DNA of 64,000 nt from Duganella sp. BJB476. GTDB lineage: Bacteria > Pseudomonadota > Gammaproteobacteria > Burkholderiales > Burkholderiaceae_D. Of this stretch, positions 16,740-26,778 are shown piece after piece; the first letter of the stretch is position 1; each line of letters starts with the position of its first letter. The notes beneath the pieces were generated by a model, which was given only the letters and a program-made list of their open reading frames with translations, was not told the DNA's origin and did not search any database. The stretch covers positions 62,585-126,584 of the forward strand of contig NZ_QVIO01000011.1 of NCBI RefSeq assembly GCF_003416895.1, in the 5' to 3' direction. The position numbers and the translations under genes were made by a program.

Positions 16740-19700
16740 ATGCCATCAATCGTACCTGGTTTAACGACCGACCAAATCGCCAGCCTGCAGTCGCTTCAGA
16801 TCGCCTCGATGACGACTGCCGACATCCAGCTGCTCACGACCCTGCAAATGACCGCATGGAACACGGAGCAGCTCGGCTATTTTGGTAGCAACCAGTTGCG
16901 CGCGCTGTCCACGCAGAACCTGCAGGCGCTGAACACCCAGCAGCTCGGGTATGGCATCACCACCCAACAAATCCTGGCGCTGTCTACCGGACAGCTGCTC
17001 AGCCTGACGACCAACCAGCTGGTCAACGGCCTGACCACCACCCAGTTCGCCGCGCTGGCGACCGCGCAGCTGACCACGCTGGGCAGCGCGCAACTGGCCC
17101 TGCTCGGCACTGGCGACATCGCCGCGCTGAAGACGCAATCGCTGGCCTCGCTGGGCACCCAGCAGCTGCGCGGCTTGCGCACCGACCAGATCGCAGCGCT
17201 GGACAGCAGCCAGAGCGCCGCGCTAAAAACCAGCCAGATCGCCGCCTTGACCAGCAACCAGCTGGCCAGCTTCGACACCGAAGACGTCGCCGCGCTGGGC
17301 ACGCAGCAACTGGTCGCCCTCGGCACCAGCCTGCTGAGCGCGCTGACCACCGGCCAGATGGCCGCCTTGAACACCGCCCAGGCCGGCAGCCTGGCAACCC
17401 AGCAGATCGCCGTGCTCGGCAGCGACCAGTTGGCCGCGCTCGGCACCAGCGGCTTCGCCGCATTGAAAACGTCGCAGATCGCCGCCCTGACCACCAAGCA
17501 ATTCGTCGCGCTGAGCACCGACCAGATCGTCGCGCTGACCACCGCGCAAACGGCCGCGCTGACCACCCTGCAGCTGGCGCAGATGTCCAGCGCCCAGCTG
17601 GCCGCGATGGAAACCCAGGACTTCGCCGCGCTGAAGAGCCAGCAGCTCAACGCGCTCAACACCAGCACCACCGCCGTGCTCAGCACCGACCAGATCGCCG
17701 CGCTCAGCACCGCCCAGGTCGCCGCGCTGAAGACCAGCCAGGTACGCGGCCTGAGCACCGACCAGATCGTCGCCCTGACCACCGCGCAAATCGGCGCGCT
17801 GACCAGCGCGCAACTGATCGTGCTGACGTCCGACCAGATCGCCGCCATCGAAACGCGCGACATCGCCGCGATGAAATCATCGCAGTTCGCCGCCATGGCC
17901 ACGGCCCAGGTCAACGCGCTGGGCACCGCCCAGGTGCAGGCGCTGACCACCGCGCAAGCCTCGGCCCTGACCACCCAGCAAATGGCCGCGCTCGGCACCA
18001 GCTGGATCGCCGCACTGGAAACGGCCGACCTGGCCGCGCTCAAGACCCACCAGATCGCCGCCATCGCCAGCAACGGCATCGCCGCGCTCGGCACCGACCA
18101 GGTCGCCGCGTTGACGACGCTGCAGATCGGCGCGCTGAAGAGCTCGCAACTGGCGGCGCTGGACACCGACCAGATCGCCGTGCTGAGCTCGAACCAGGTG
18201 ATCGGCCTGGGCACGCAGCAAGTGGCCGCGCTGTCGACCAAGCAACTGGCCGCGATGAGCACCACCAATTTCGCCGCGCTGCGCTCGCAATCGCTGGTCG
18301 CCATGGGCACCAGCCTGATCGCCGCGCTGACCACCGACCAGATCGTCGCACTGACCACCGCCCAGGCTGGAGCGCTGAGTTCGCTGCAACTGGCGGCGCT
18401 GTCCAGCGCCCAGCTGACCGCGATGCAAAGCCAGGACCTGGCCGCGCTGAAGACCCAGCAACTGGCCGGCCTGAGCACCAGCAACCTGCACAGCCTGGGC
18501 ACCGACCAGGTCGCCGCGCTGACCACGGCGCAACTGGCCGCCCTGTCGACCCAGCAGCTGAACGCGCTCGACACCGACCAGATCGTCAGCCTGACCACCG
18601 CCCAAGCCGCTTCGCTGACCACCCGCCAGGTCGCCGCGCTGGGCAGCAACGCCATCGCCGCCCTGGAAACCCGCGACGTCGCCGCGCTGAAGAGCGCGCA
18701 ACTGGCCGCGCTGGGCAGCAACCAGATCGCCGCGCTGGGCACCGACCAGATCGTCGCGCTGGGCACCGCGCAGTTCGCCTCGCTGGGCACCCAGCAAGTG
18801 GCCGCGCTCGGTTCCGACCAGGTCGCCGCGATGGAGACCGTGGACTTGCTGGCGCTGCGCTCGCAACAAGCCTCCGCGCTGAGCACCGCCGCCGTCGCCG
18901 CGCTGACCACGGCGCAGTTCGCCGCGCTGAGCAGCATCCAGCTGGCCAACTTCACCACCGCCCAGGTCGCCGCGTTGACGACCGACCAGATCGTCGCGCT
19001 GACCACGCTGCAAGCGGGCCAGCTGGCCACCCGTGAAATCGCCGCGCTGTCGACCAATCAGTTGAACGCGCTGGAAACGGCCGACTTCGCCGCGCTGAAG
19101 ACCGCGCAAATCATCGCGCTGACGTCGGCACAGATCGCCGCGCTGAGCACCGACCTGATCGTCGCCCTGACCACCGCGCAAGCGGGCGCGCTGACGCCGG
19201 TGCAGCTGAACGCCTTGAGCAGCGACCAGCTGGCCGCCATGGAAACCCAGGACTTCGCCGCGCTGAAGACCAGCCAGCTGCTGGGCCTGGGCACCAAGTC
19301 GATCGCCACGCTGACGCCGGGCCAGGTCGGCGCGCTGCAAACCTCGCAGATCGCGCAGCTGACCTCGGACCAGATCCAGGTGCTCAGCTCGATCCAGCTG
19401 GGCGCGCTGACCACACTGCAGGTGAACGCCCTCAGCACCGTCCAGATCGGCTACCTGCTGACCAGCCAGATCGCCGTGCTGACCACGGCCGACTGGGCCG
19501 CGCTGAAATCGTCGCAGCTGAACGCGCTGACGTCGAAGCAGATCGCCGCCGTCACCACCGACCAGATCGTCGCGCTGAGCACCGCGCAGGCGAGCAACCT
19601 GAACACGCAACAGCTGGCGCTGCTGTCGACCGACCAGCTGGTCGCGATGGAAACGCTGGACCTGGCCGCGCTGAAATCGAACCAGATCGCCGGCCTCGGC

Positions 19701-22700
19701 ACGTCCGCCGTCGCCGCGCTGACCACCGCCCAATGGCAGGCACTGAAAACGTTGCAAACCGCCGCGCTGACCACCAGGCAGATCGCCGCCGTCACCACCG
19801 ACCAGATCGTCGCGCTGACCACGGCGCAGGCGTCCAACCTGAGCACGCAGCAAGTGGCCGCGCTGTCGACCGACCAGCTGCTGGCGATCGAGACCGACGA
19901 CCTGGCCGCGCTGAAGACCGCGCAACTGGCCGCCATCGGCACCGCCCAGATCAGGCTGTTGAGCACCAACCAGATCGTCGCCCTGGGCACCGCCCAATAC
20001 GCCGGCCTGAGCTCGCGCCAGCTGCAAGCGCTGACCAGCGACCAGCTGGACGCCATGGAAACGCGCGACCTGGCCTCGCTGAAAACCTCGCAACTGATCG
20101 GCCTGGGCAGCGACCAGCTGAACGCGCTGACCAGCGACCAGGTGGCCGCCTTGACCACCATCCAGCTCAACGGCCTGAGCACCGCGCAACTGGCCACGCT
20201 GAGCACCACCCAGATCGCCGCCATGGCCACCGCGCAAGTGGCCTCGCTGGCCACCGCGCAAGTGGCGCTGCTGGGCAGCGACCAGCTGCTGGCGCTGGGC
20301 ACGCAAACGCTGTCGTTGCTGAAGACGGCGCAGATCGCCGCCCTCAAGACCGCGCAGATCGCCGCGCTCAACAGCGACCAGATCGCCGCGCTGAGCACCG
20401 CCCAGGTCAGCAACCTGACCACGCAGCAGATCGCCAGCTTCAGCAGCGACCAGGTGAACGCGCTGGAAAGCCAGGACTTCGCAGCACTGAAAACCGCGCA
20501 ATTCGCCGCGCTGAGCACCGACGTCATCGCCAGCCTGAGCACCGCCCAGGCCGCCGCGCTGACCACGATCCAGGTGTCCAGCCTGAGCACGCGCCAGACC
20601 GCCGCGCTCGGCACCGCGCAAGTGGCGGTGCTGTCCAGCGCCGACATCGTCGCGCTGAAGACCGCCCAGTTGGCTGCGCTGACCACCGACCAGCTCGACG
20701 CGCTGCGCACCGACCAGTTCCGCCTGCTGACCGCCGCGCAAATGGCGGCGCTGAGCAGCGCCCAGTTCAAGTCGCTGACCACCGACCAGATCGTCGCGCT
20801 GAACACGCTGCAGGCGGGCAGCCTGGCCACCGCGCAAGTGCGCGCCATGACCGCCGGCCAGTTGGCCGCGCTGGAAACGCAGGACCTGGCCGCGTTCAAG
20901 ACCCAGCAAGTGGCCGCGCTGAGCACAGACCAATTGATCTTGCTGAGCACCGGCCAGATCGCCGGCCTGAGCGTCACCCAAGTGAGCAACCTGAGCACGG
21001 CGCAAGTGGCGTCGCTGACCAACGGCCAGATGCTCGCGCTGGAAAGCCAGGACCTGGCCGCGCTGAAAACCGCGCAGCTGCAGGCACTCAACACCGACCA
21101 GCTGGACGCGCTGTCGACCGACCAGCTGCAAGCCATGACGGTCGCGCAGTTGTCCTCACTAAGCACGGCGCAATTCCAGGGCCTGCTGACCTCGCAAATC
21201 ACCTCGCTGACCACGGCGCAAGTGGCGGCGCTGGCCACCGGCCAGGTCGCCAGCCTGAGCGCCGGCCAGCTGGCAGCGCTGACCACCGATGAAGTGATCG
21301 CGCTGAAGACCACGCAGATCGCCTCGCTGAAGACCGCGCAAGTGCAGCTGCTGAGCACCGACCAGGTCGCCGCGCTGACCAGCCTCCAGGTCAGCGCCAT
21401 GAGCACCGGCCAGCTGTCCTCGCTGACCACCGACCAGATCGCCGCGCTGAGCACGGCCGACTTCGCCGCGCTGACCGCCGCCCAGTTGGGCGCGCTGGGC
21501 ATGCTGAACAACCTGACCACCGACCAGATCCAGGCCTTGACGCCGGTCCAGGTCGGCGGCCTGACGACGGCCCAGATCGCCGCGCTGAACACCGCCCAGA
21601 TCGTCGCCCTGACCACCCGCCAGATCGGCAGCGTGAGCACCGCCGGCGTGTCCATCCTGAACAGCGACCAGTTGCGCGCGCTGGAGCTGGCGGACCTGGC
21701 AGCGATGAACACCGCGCAGATCGTCGCCCTGGGCACCAACCAAGTGACCGTGCTGACCACCGACCAGATCATGGCGCTGACCACGGCGCAAGCCGGCGGC
21801 CTGGCGACCGCGCAAGTGGCCGCGCTGAGCACCGACCAGGTGCGCGTGCTGACCACCGCCGACTTGCTGATGCTGCGGTCCGCGCAAATCGCCGCGCTGA
21901 CCACCGACCAGATCGGCGCGCTGGTGATCGACCAGGTGCAGGTCCTGGGCGGCGCCCAGCTGAACGCGATGAGCAGCACCCAGTTCCAGTCGCTGAACTC
22001 GGACCAGATCATCGAACTGACCACGCAGCAATATCAATCGCTGGGCACGGCGCAGATCGCCATGCTGACCACCCAGCAACTGGCCGCGCTCGAACTGGAA
22101 GACCTGGCAGCGCTGAAGACCGCCCAGCTCGCCGCGCTCGGCACCGCCCAGGTGCAGTCGCTGACGGTCGACCGCATCGCCGCGCTGACCACCGCCCAGG
22201 CGCAATCGCTGAGCAGCAACCAGCTGCAGGCGCTGACCTCGGACCAGGTGCAGGCGCTGAACACCGACGACCTGCTGGCCCTGAAGGCCGCGCAAATCGT
22301 CGCGCTGACCAGCGACCAGCTGAATTCGCTGCTGGTGGGCCAGTGGCAGAGCCTGGGTTCGACCCAGCTCAACGGCCTGAGCACGACGCAATTCCATGCG
22401 CTGAGCACCGACCAGATCGTCCAGCTGAGCACGCAGCAAGTGTCCCAGCTGGCCACCGCGCAACTGGCGGCGCTGAGTTCCGACCAGCTCGGCGCCCTCG
22501 AGCTGGAAGACCTGGCCGCGCTGCTGACCGCCCAGATCGCCTCGCTGGCGACCTTGCAGATCAGCCAGCTGGGCCTGGCGCAGATCGGCGCGCTGACCAC
22601 CTTGCAAGCGTCCTCGCTGGGCAGCAATCAGCTGATCGCGCTGAGCACCGACCAGCTGCAGGCGCTGGGCACCGACGACCTGGCGGCGCTGAAGACCGCG

Positions 22701-25700
22701 CAAGTGCAGGCGCTGACCACCAATCAGCTGGTGTCGCTGACGATGGATCAGCTGCAAAACCTGACCACCGCGCAGATCGACGCGCTGACCTCGGCGCAGG
22801 CCTCCTCGCTGACCACCGACCAGATCGCCGGCCTGACGACGCTGCAGGTGGACAACATCGCCACGCGCCAGCTGAACGCCTTCACCAGCAACCAGATCGC
22901 CGCCCTCAGCACCGACGACTTCGTCACGCTGTCGAGCACGCAGATCGCCGCGCTCAACGCCGCCCAGTTCGGCGCGATCACCACCGACCAGATGGTGGCG
23001 CTGAGCAGCATGCAGGTCGCCGCGCTGAGCACCGCGCAAGTGGCCGCCTTCAGCAGCGACCAGCTGGACGCGCTGGAGACGTCCGATTTCGCCGCGCTGA
23101 AATCCACCCAGATCGGCGCCATCACCACCGCCAACATCGGCGCGCTGACCACCGACCTGATCGTCTCGCTGGCGACGGCCCAGATCGTCGGCCTGAGCAG
23201 CGACCAGATCGTCGCCCTCAACAGCGACCAGGTCGCCGCGCTGCGCACCGCGCAAGTGGGCGCGCTGAGCACCGTGCAGATCGCCGCGCTCGGCACCGGC
23301 CAGATCGCCGCGCTCAGCACCATGGACTTCGTCGCGCTGCGCAGCAACCAGCTGGCCGCCTTCCGTTCCGACCAGTTCGCCGCGCTGACCAGCGACCAGC
23401 TGAACGCGCTGTCGAGCAGCGCCATCACCGGCCTGAGCACGCAGATCCTGGCTTCGCTGACCAGCACCCAGTTCAGCCTGCTGAGCACCGGGCAAGTGGC
23501 GGCGCTGACCTCGGTCCAGCTGCCGTCGCTGGGCACGGCCCAACTGACCGCGCTCACCACCGACCAGTTCGCCGTGCTGAACACCGCCGCCCTCAAGAAC
23601 CTGCAGGCGAGCCAGTTCGGCGCGCTGACCACCGACCAGATCGTCGCGCTGACCACGGCGCAGACGCGCGCGCTGACCAGCGTGCAGCTGACCGCGCTCA
23701 CCAGCGACCAGGTCGCCGCGCTGGAGACAGTGGACCTGGCCGCGCTGGCCACGGCCCAGCTGGTCACCTTGGGCAGCGACCAGCTGCTGGCGCTGACCAC
23801 CGACCAGCTGCAAACGCTGGCCACCGCGCAGCTGACGGTGTTGACCACCGACCAGGTCAGCACCGGCCTGTCCACCAGCCAGATCGTCGCACTGACCACC
23901 GCGCAAGCGAGCTCGCTGGCCACGCGCCAGGTGGCCGCGCTGACCACCAGCCAGATCGCCGCGCTGGAAACGGAAGACCTGGCCACGTTCGCGACGCGCC
24001 AGATCGTCGCCCTGGGCAGCCAGCAAGTGGCCGCGCTGGGCAGCGACCAGCTGAACGCGCTGACCACCGCCGAACAGGCGGCGCTGACCACCAGCCAGCT
24101 GAGCAACGGCCTCGGCACGGCGCAGCTGGTCACGCTGGACAGCGCCCACATCTCGGCGCTGACCACCGCGCAACTGGTCTACGGCCTGGGCAGCGACGGC
24201 ATCGCCGCGCTCACCACCGACCAGCTGGGCGCGCTGCGCACCGCGCAAACCTCGCTGCTGAGCACCAGCCAGGTGCAGGCGCTGACCACCGACCAGATCG
24301 TCGCGCTGGGCACCGCCCAGGCATCGACCCTGAGCACGCAGCAGATCGCCGCGCTGACCACCGACCAGTTGGTGGCGCTGGAGACGGTCGACGTCAACGC
24401 GCTGGCCACCCGCCAGATCGCCGCCCTGACCAGCGACCAGATCGGAGTGCTGTCGAGCGACCAGCTGAACGCGCTGAGCACGACGCAGCTGGCCGCGCTG
24501 ACCACCCGCCAGCTGGCCAACGGCCTGCAGACCGCGCAGCTGGCGGCGCTCGACACCGACCACATCGCCGCGCTGGGCACGGCGCAACTGGCCTACGGCC
24601 TGAGCACCGACGCCATCCTGGCGCTGACCACCGACCAGGTCGGCGCGCTGAAGACCGCGCAGATCGCGGCGCTGACCACCGCCCAGGCCAGCAGCCTGAG
24701 CACCAACCAGATCGTCGCCCTGGCCACCGCCCAGATGACCGGCCTGTCCACCGCGCAAATGCCGTGGCTGACCGTCGACCAGCTGGCCGCCATGGGTACC
24801 GCGCAGATCGCCGCCATCGACACCCAGGACATGGCGGCGCTGACCGCGGGCCAGTTCACCGGCCTGTCCACCAACCAGACCGTGGCGCTGACCACGGCCC
24901 AGGTGCGCGGCCTCAAGACCGCGCAGGTGGCCGCCATCGACGTCGGCCAGATCACCGTCTTCAGCACCGACCAGATCGCCGCCCTGAGCACCGCGCAAGC
25001 GGCCGCGCTGAGCGTGACCGCGGTCGTCACGCTGTCGACCCGGCAGATCGGCGCGCTGGTGACGGCCGACGTCGCCGCGCTGGGCACGCTGCAGATCTCC
25101 AGCCTGGACGTCACGCAACTGCCGGGCCTGAACACCTCCCAGGTGCAGGCGCTGACCAGCGTCCAGTTGGGCGCGATGACGGCCGACCAGATGTACGCGC
25201 TGAGCACCGGCCAGATCAGCGCGCTGCGCACGGCGCAGATCGGCTACCTGAACACCACGCAGCTGGCCGCGCTGTCGGACGCCCAGATCCAGGCCTTCAC
25301 GACCGACCAGGTCGCCGCGATCAAGCTCAGCCAGGTCACCGCGCTGACCGTGGACCAGCTCGCCGTATTCAGCACCGACCAGCTGCGCGCGCTGACCACC
25401 TCGCAGATCCAGACCCTGACCACCACGCAGCTCAACGCGCTGACCGGTCCGCAGGCGGCCGCCTTCACCACGCAGCAGATGGCCGCGCTGAAGAACGCCC
25501 AGATCGCCGCGCTGACCATCGACCAGATCAACGCCTTCACCACCGACCAGCTGGGCGCCTGGACCACCAGCCAGCTCGGCTCGCTGACGGCGACGCAGAT
25601 CGGCTACCTGTCGACCACGCAGATCGCCGGCCTGACCAACCCGCAAGTGGCCGGCCTGAAAACCAGCCAGCTGATCGTCTTCACGACCGACCAGATCGCC

Positions 25701-26639
25701 GCGTTCACGGCCGGCCAGGTGCCGTCGCTGACCACCGCCGGCCTGACCGCGCTGAGCGTGGCGCAAGCCAACGCCTTCACCGGCGGCCAGGTGGCGGCGA
25801 TGACGGTCACGCAGACCATGGCGCTGAACGCCTCGTCGACCAACTACGCCACGCCGCTGGTGCTGGACCTGGACGGCAACGGCGTGCGCACCCTGAGCAT
25901 CGCCGCCGGCGTGCAGTTCGACATCCGCGGCGACGGCAAGGCCGTCCACACCGGCTGGGTCGACGCCCACGACGGCCTGCTGGCCCTGGACCGCAACGGC
26001 GACGGCGTCATCAACGACGGCAGCGAACTGTTCGGCAGCGCCACCACGCTGGCCGACGGCAGCAGGGCGGCCAACGGCTACGCCGCGCTGCAGGCGCTCG
26101 ACAGCAACGGCGACGGCAAGATCGACGCCGCCGACGCCGCCTTCGGCGCGCTGCGGGTCTGGATCGACGGCAACTCCGACGGCGTCAGCCAGGCGGGCGA
26201 GCTGAAGACGCTGGAGCAGCTGGGCATCGCCAGCATCGCCACCCACGCCGACAGCGCGCTGACGCTACAGAACGGCAACGCCATCGGCCTGACGTCGAGC
26301 TACACCGGCACCGACGGCGCCACGCACGCCAGCGCCGACGTCTGGTTCCTGGCGCAAAAAGGCGCCGCGGCCGGGGCACCGTCGCTGCAGCAGCAGGTGA
26401 GCGGCCTGAGCAACGCCATCGCCAGCTTCGCGGCGGCCGGCGCCGCCATGCCGGCCACCCCGGCGCCGCAGCTGACGACGCCGCCGACCGGCCAGGCCGC
26501 CGCCAACCCGCTGGCCGAGGCCTTGAGTCAATACCGCGCCGCCCACGGCCTGCAAGCCGCCTGGACCGACCCGCAGCGCGACAAGACCCCGGGCGCCGAC
26601 CACAACGCCGGCACCTGGTTCAGCGTTCCCAACCGCTAA
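16740..26639 (+). CDS. Giant octapeptide-repeat protein 1 with EF-hand-like C-terminal domain, predicted type I secretion substrate
   Basis: 3299 residues from the ATG at 16740. AAGGAG at 16724-16729 decides the start; an earlier frame start at 16680 has none. Residues about 6-3030 are an almost unbroken lattice of eight-residue units of the form A-L-T/S-T/S-x-Q-I/V/L-x, roughly 380 copies, with a few nine-residue units (for example YGL, NGL). Every 7-10 octads a marker octad of the type E-T-x-D-x-A-A-L-K occurs. From about 3036 the sequence changes to a calcium-binding domain beginning PLVLDLDGNG, with EF-hand-like loops at D3084, D3121 and D3143 (DxNGDG type). This domain is common in RTX-like type I secretion substrates. 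There is no Sec signal, no cysteine in the repeats that I saw, and no enzymatic domain. Likely a secreted surface or matrix polymer; inference from domain and nearby exporter. Confidence 0.88.
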   Translation: MPSIVPGLTTDQIASLQSLQIASMTTADIQLLTTLQMTAWNTEQLGYFGSNQLRALSTQNLQALNTQQLGYGITTQQILALSTGQLLSLTTNQLVNGLTTTQFAALATAQLTTLGSAQLALLGTGDIAALKTQSLASLGTQQLRGLRTDQIAALDSSQSAALKTSQIAALTSNQLASFDTEDVAALGTQQLVALGTSLLSALTTGQMAALNTAQAGSLATQQIAVLGSDQLAALGTSGFAALKTSQIAALTTKQFVALSTDQIVALTTAQTAALTTLQLAQMSSAQLAAMETQDFAALKSQQLNALNTSTTAVLSTDQIAALSTAQVAALKTSQVRGLSTDQIVALTTAQIGALTSAQLIVLTSDQIAAIETRDIAAMKSSQFAAMATAQVNALGTAQVQALTTAQASALTTQQMAALGTSWIAALETADLAALKTHQIAAIASNGIAALGTDQVAALTTLQIGALKSSQLAALDTDQIAVLSSNQVIGLGTQQVAALSTKQLAAMSTTNFAALRSQSLVAMGTSLIAALTTDQIVALTTAQAGALSSLQLAALSSAQLTAMQSQDLAALKTQQLAGLSTSNLHSLGTDQVAALTTAQLAALSTQQLNALDTDQIVSLTTAQAASLTTRQVAALGSNAIAALETRDVAALKSAQLAALGSNQIAALGTDQIVALGTAQFASLGTQQVAALGSDQVAAMETVDLLALRSQQASALSTAAVAALTTAQFAALSSIQLANFTTAQVAALTTDQIVALTTLQAGQLATREIAALSTNQLNALETADFAALKTAQIIALTSAQIAALSTDLIVALTTAQAGALTPVQLNALSSDQLAAMETQDFAALKTSQLLGLGTKSIATLTPGQVGALQTSQIAQLTSDQIQVLSSIQLGALTTLQVNALSTVQIGYLLTSQIAVLTTADWAALKSSQLNALTSKQIAAVTTDQIVALSTAQASNLNTQQLALLSTDQLVAMETLDLAALKSNQIAGLGTSAVAALTTAQWQALKTLQTAALTTRQIAAVTTDQIVALTTAQASNLSTQQVAALSTDQLLAIETDDLAALKTAQLAAIGTAQIRLLSTNQIVALGTAQYAGLSSRQLQALTSDQLDAMETRDLASLKTSQLIGLGSDQLNALTSDQVAALTTIQLNGLSTAQLATLSTTQIAAMATAQVASLATAQVALLGSDQLLALGTQTLSLLKTAQIAALKTAQIAALNSDQIAALSTAQVSNLTTQQIASFSSDQVNALESQDFAALKTAQFAALSTDVIASLSTAQAAALTTIQVSSLSTRQTAALGTAQVAVLSSADIVALKTAQLAALTTDQLDALRTDQFRLLTAAQMAALSSAQFKSLTTDQIVALNTLQAGSLATAQVRAMTAGQLAALETQDLAAFKTQQVAALSTDQLILLSTGQIAGLSVTQVSNLSTAQVASLTNGQMLALESQDLAALKTAQLQALNTDQLDALSTDQLQAMTVAQLSSLSTAQFQGLLTSQITSLTTAQVAALATGQVASLSAGQLAALTTDEVIALKTTQIASLKTAQVQLLSTDQVAALTSLQVSAMSTGQLSSLTTDQIAALSTADFAALTAAQLGALGMLNNLTTDQIQALTPVQVGGLTTAQIAALNTAQIVALTTRQIGSVSTAGVSILNSDQLRALELADLAAMNTAQIVALGTNQVTVLTTDQIMALTTAQAGGLATAQVAALSTDQVRVLTTADLLMLRSAQIAALTTDQIGALVIDQVQVLGGAQLNAMSSTQFQSLNSDQIIELTTQQYQSLGTAQIAMLTTQQLAALELEDLAALKTAQLAALGTAQVQSLTVDRIAALTTAQAQSLSSNQLQALTSDQVQALNTDDLLALKAAQIVALTSDQLNSLLVGQWQSLGSTQLNGLSTTQFHALSTDQIVQLSTQQVSQLATAQLAALSSDQLGALELEDLAALLTAQIASLATLQISQLGLAQIGALTTLQASSLGSNQLIALSTDQLQALGTDDLAALKTAQVQALTTNQLVSLTMDQLQNLTTAQIDALTSAQASSLTTDQIAGLTTLQVDNIATRQLNAFTSNQIAALSTDDFVTLSSTQIAALNAAQFGAITTDQMVALSSMQVAALSTAQVAAFSSDQLDALETSDFAALKSTQIGAITTANIGALTTDLIVSLATAQIVGLSSDQIVALNSDQVAALRTAQVGALSTVQIAALGTGQIAALSTMDFVALRSNQLAAFRSDQFAALTSDQLNALSSSAITGLSTQILASLTSTQFSLLSTGQVAALTSVQLPSLGTAQLTALTTDQFAVLNTAALKNLQASQFGALTTDQIVALTTAQTRALTSVQLTALTSDQVAALETVDLAALATAQLVTLGSDQLLALTTDQLQTLATAQLTVLTTDQVSTGLSTSQIVALTTAQASSLATRQVAALTTSQIAALETEDLATFATRQIVALGSQQVAALGSDQLNALTTAEQAALTTSQLSNGLGTAQLVTLDSAHISALTTAQLVYGLGSDGIAALTTDQLGALRTAQTSLLSTSQVQALTTDQIVALGTAQASTLSTQQIAALTTDQLVALETVDVNALATRQIAALTSDQIGVLSSDQLNALSTTQLAALTTRQLANGLQTAQLAALDTDHIAALGTAQLAYGLSTDAILALTTDQVGALKTAQIAALTTAQASSLSTNQIVALATAQMTGLSTAQMPWLTVDQLAAMGTAQIAAIDTQDMAALTAGQFTGLSTNQTVALTTAQVRGLKTAQVAAIDVGQITVFSTDQIAALSTAQAAALSVTAVVTLSTRQIGALVTADVAALGTLQISSLDVTQLPGLNTSQVQALTSVQLGAMTADQMYALSTGQISALRTAQIGYLNTTQLAALSDAQIQAFTTDQVAAIKLSQVTALTVDQLAVFSTDQLRALTTSQIQTLTTTQLNALTGPQAAAFTTQQMAALKNAQIAALTIDQINAFTTDQLGAWTTSQLGSLTATQIGYLSTTQIAGLTNPQVAGLKTSQLIVFTTDQIAAFTAGQVPSLTTAGLTALSVAQANAFTGGQVAAMTVTQTMALNASSTNYATPLVLDLDGNGVRTLSIAAGVQFDIRGDGKAVHTGWVDAHDGLLALDRNGDGVINDGSELFGSATTLADGSRAANGYAALQALDSNGDGKIDAADAAFGALRVWIDGNSDGVSQAGELKTLEQLGIASIATHADSALTLQNGNAIGLTSSYTGTDGATHASADVWFLAQKGAAAGAPSLQQQVSGLSNAIASFAAAGAAMPATPAPQLTTPPTGQAAANPLAEALSQYRAAHGLQAAWTDPQRDKTPGADHNAGTWFSVPNR
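16755..25845 (+). repeat. 24-bp tandem coding repeat array of giant gene 1
   Basis: Diverged 24-bp units encode the octads. Register is kept over thousands of bases: marker codons at 17847 and 18015 are 168 bp (7 units) apart, and those at 18423 and 18663 are 240 bp (10 units) apart. No kilobase-scale higher-order period like that of giant gene 2 is evident. One block containing the NGL and YGL nine-residue units is locally duplicated at about 414-bp spacing (landmarks 23964 and 24378). Confidence 0.85.
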
Positions 26640-26646
26640 CCCACAT

Positions 26647-26734
26647 CGGGGGTCAAGTCTGACATTCGGACACGAGCTCTGCCGTAGCTGTTGCTAGGGC
26701 AGAGCTCGTGTCCGAATGTCAGACTTGACCCCCG
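26647..26734. repeat. Long perfect hairpin of RAYT/REP type
   Basis: The arms 26647-26683 and 26698-26734 are perfect 37-bp complements with a 14-base loop. The outer 26 bp are identical to the arms flanking the transposase at 12.8 and 13.8 kb. It lies 7 bp after the stop of giant gene 1 and 44 bp before the first OGT-like gene. There is no T-tract on either side, so it is not a standard terminator, but a stem this stable could block read-through or protect the 3' end of the giant mRNA. Confidence 0.88.
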
Positions 26735-26778
26735 AGTAAAAGGTATCATGCTGGAATGATTTAACTGCACACCACGCC

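Noticed and set aside
21159..26246. Minus-strand open frame of 1695 codons opposite giant gene 1
   Set aside because: Shadow of the 24-bp repeat; no start signal, no domain, and it would leave the conserved EF-hand-like region antisense.
16740..26639. Octads considered as TAL-effector-like DNA-binding repeats
   Set aside because: Only the short LTxxQV similarity is shared; unit length is 8 rather than 33-35 and there is no repeat-variable diresidue or basic content.
26647..26734. Hairpin considered a standard rho-independent terminator
   Set aside because: No T-tract on either side of the stem, and its arms match the transposase repeats, so a REP origin explains it better.
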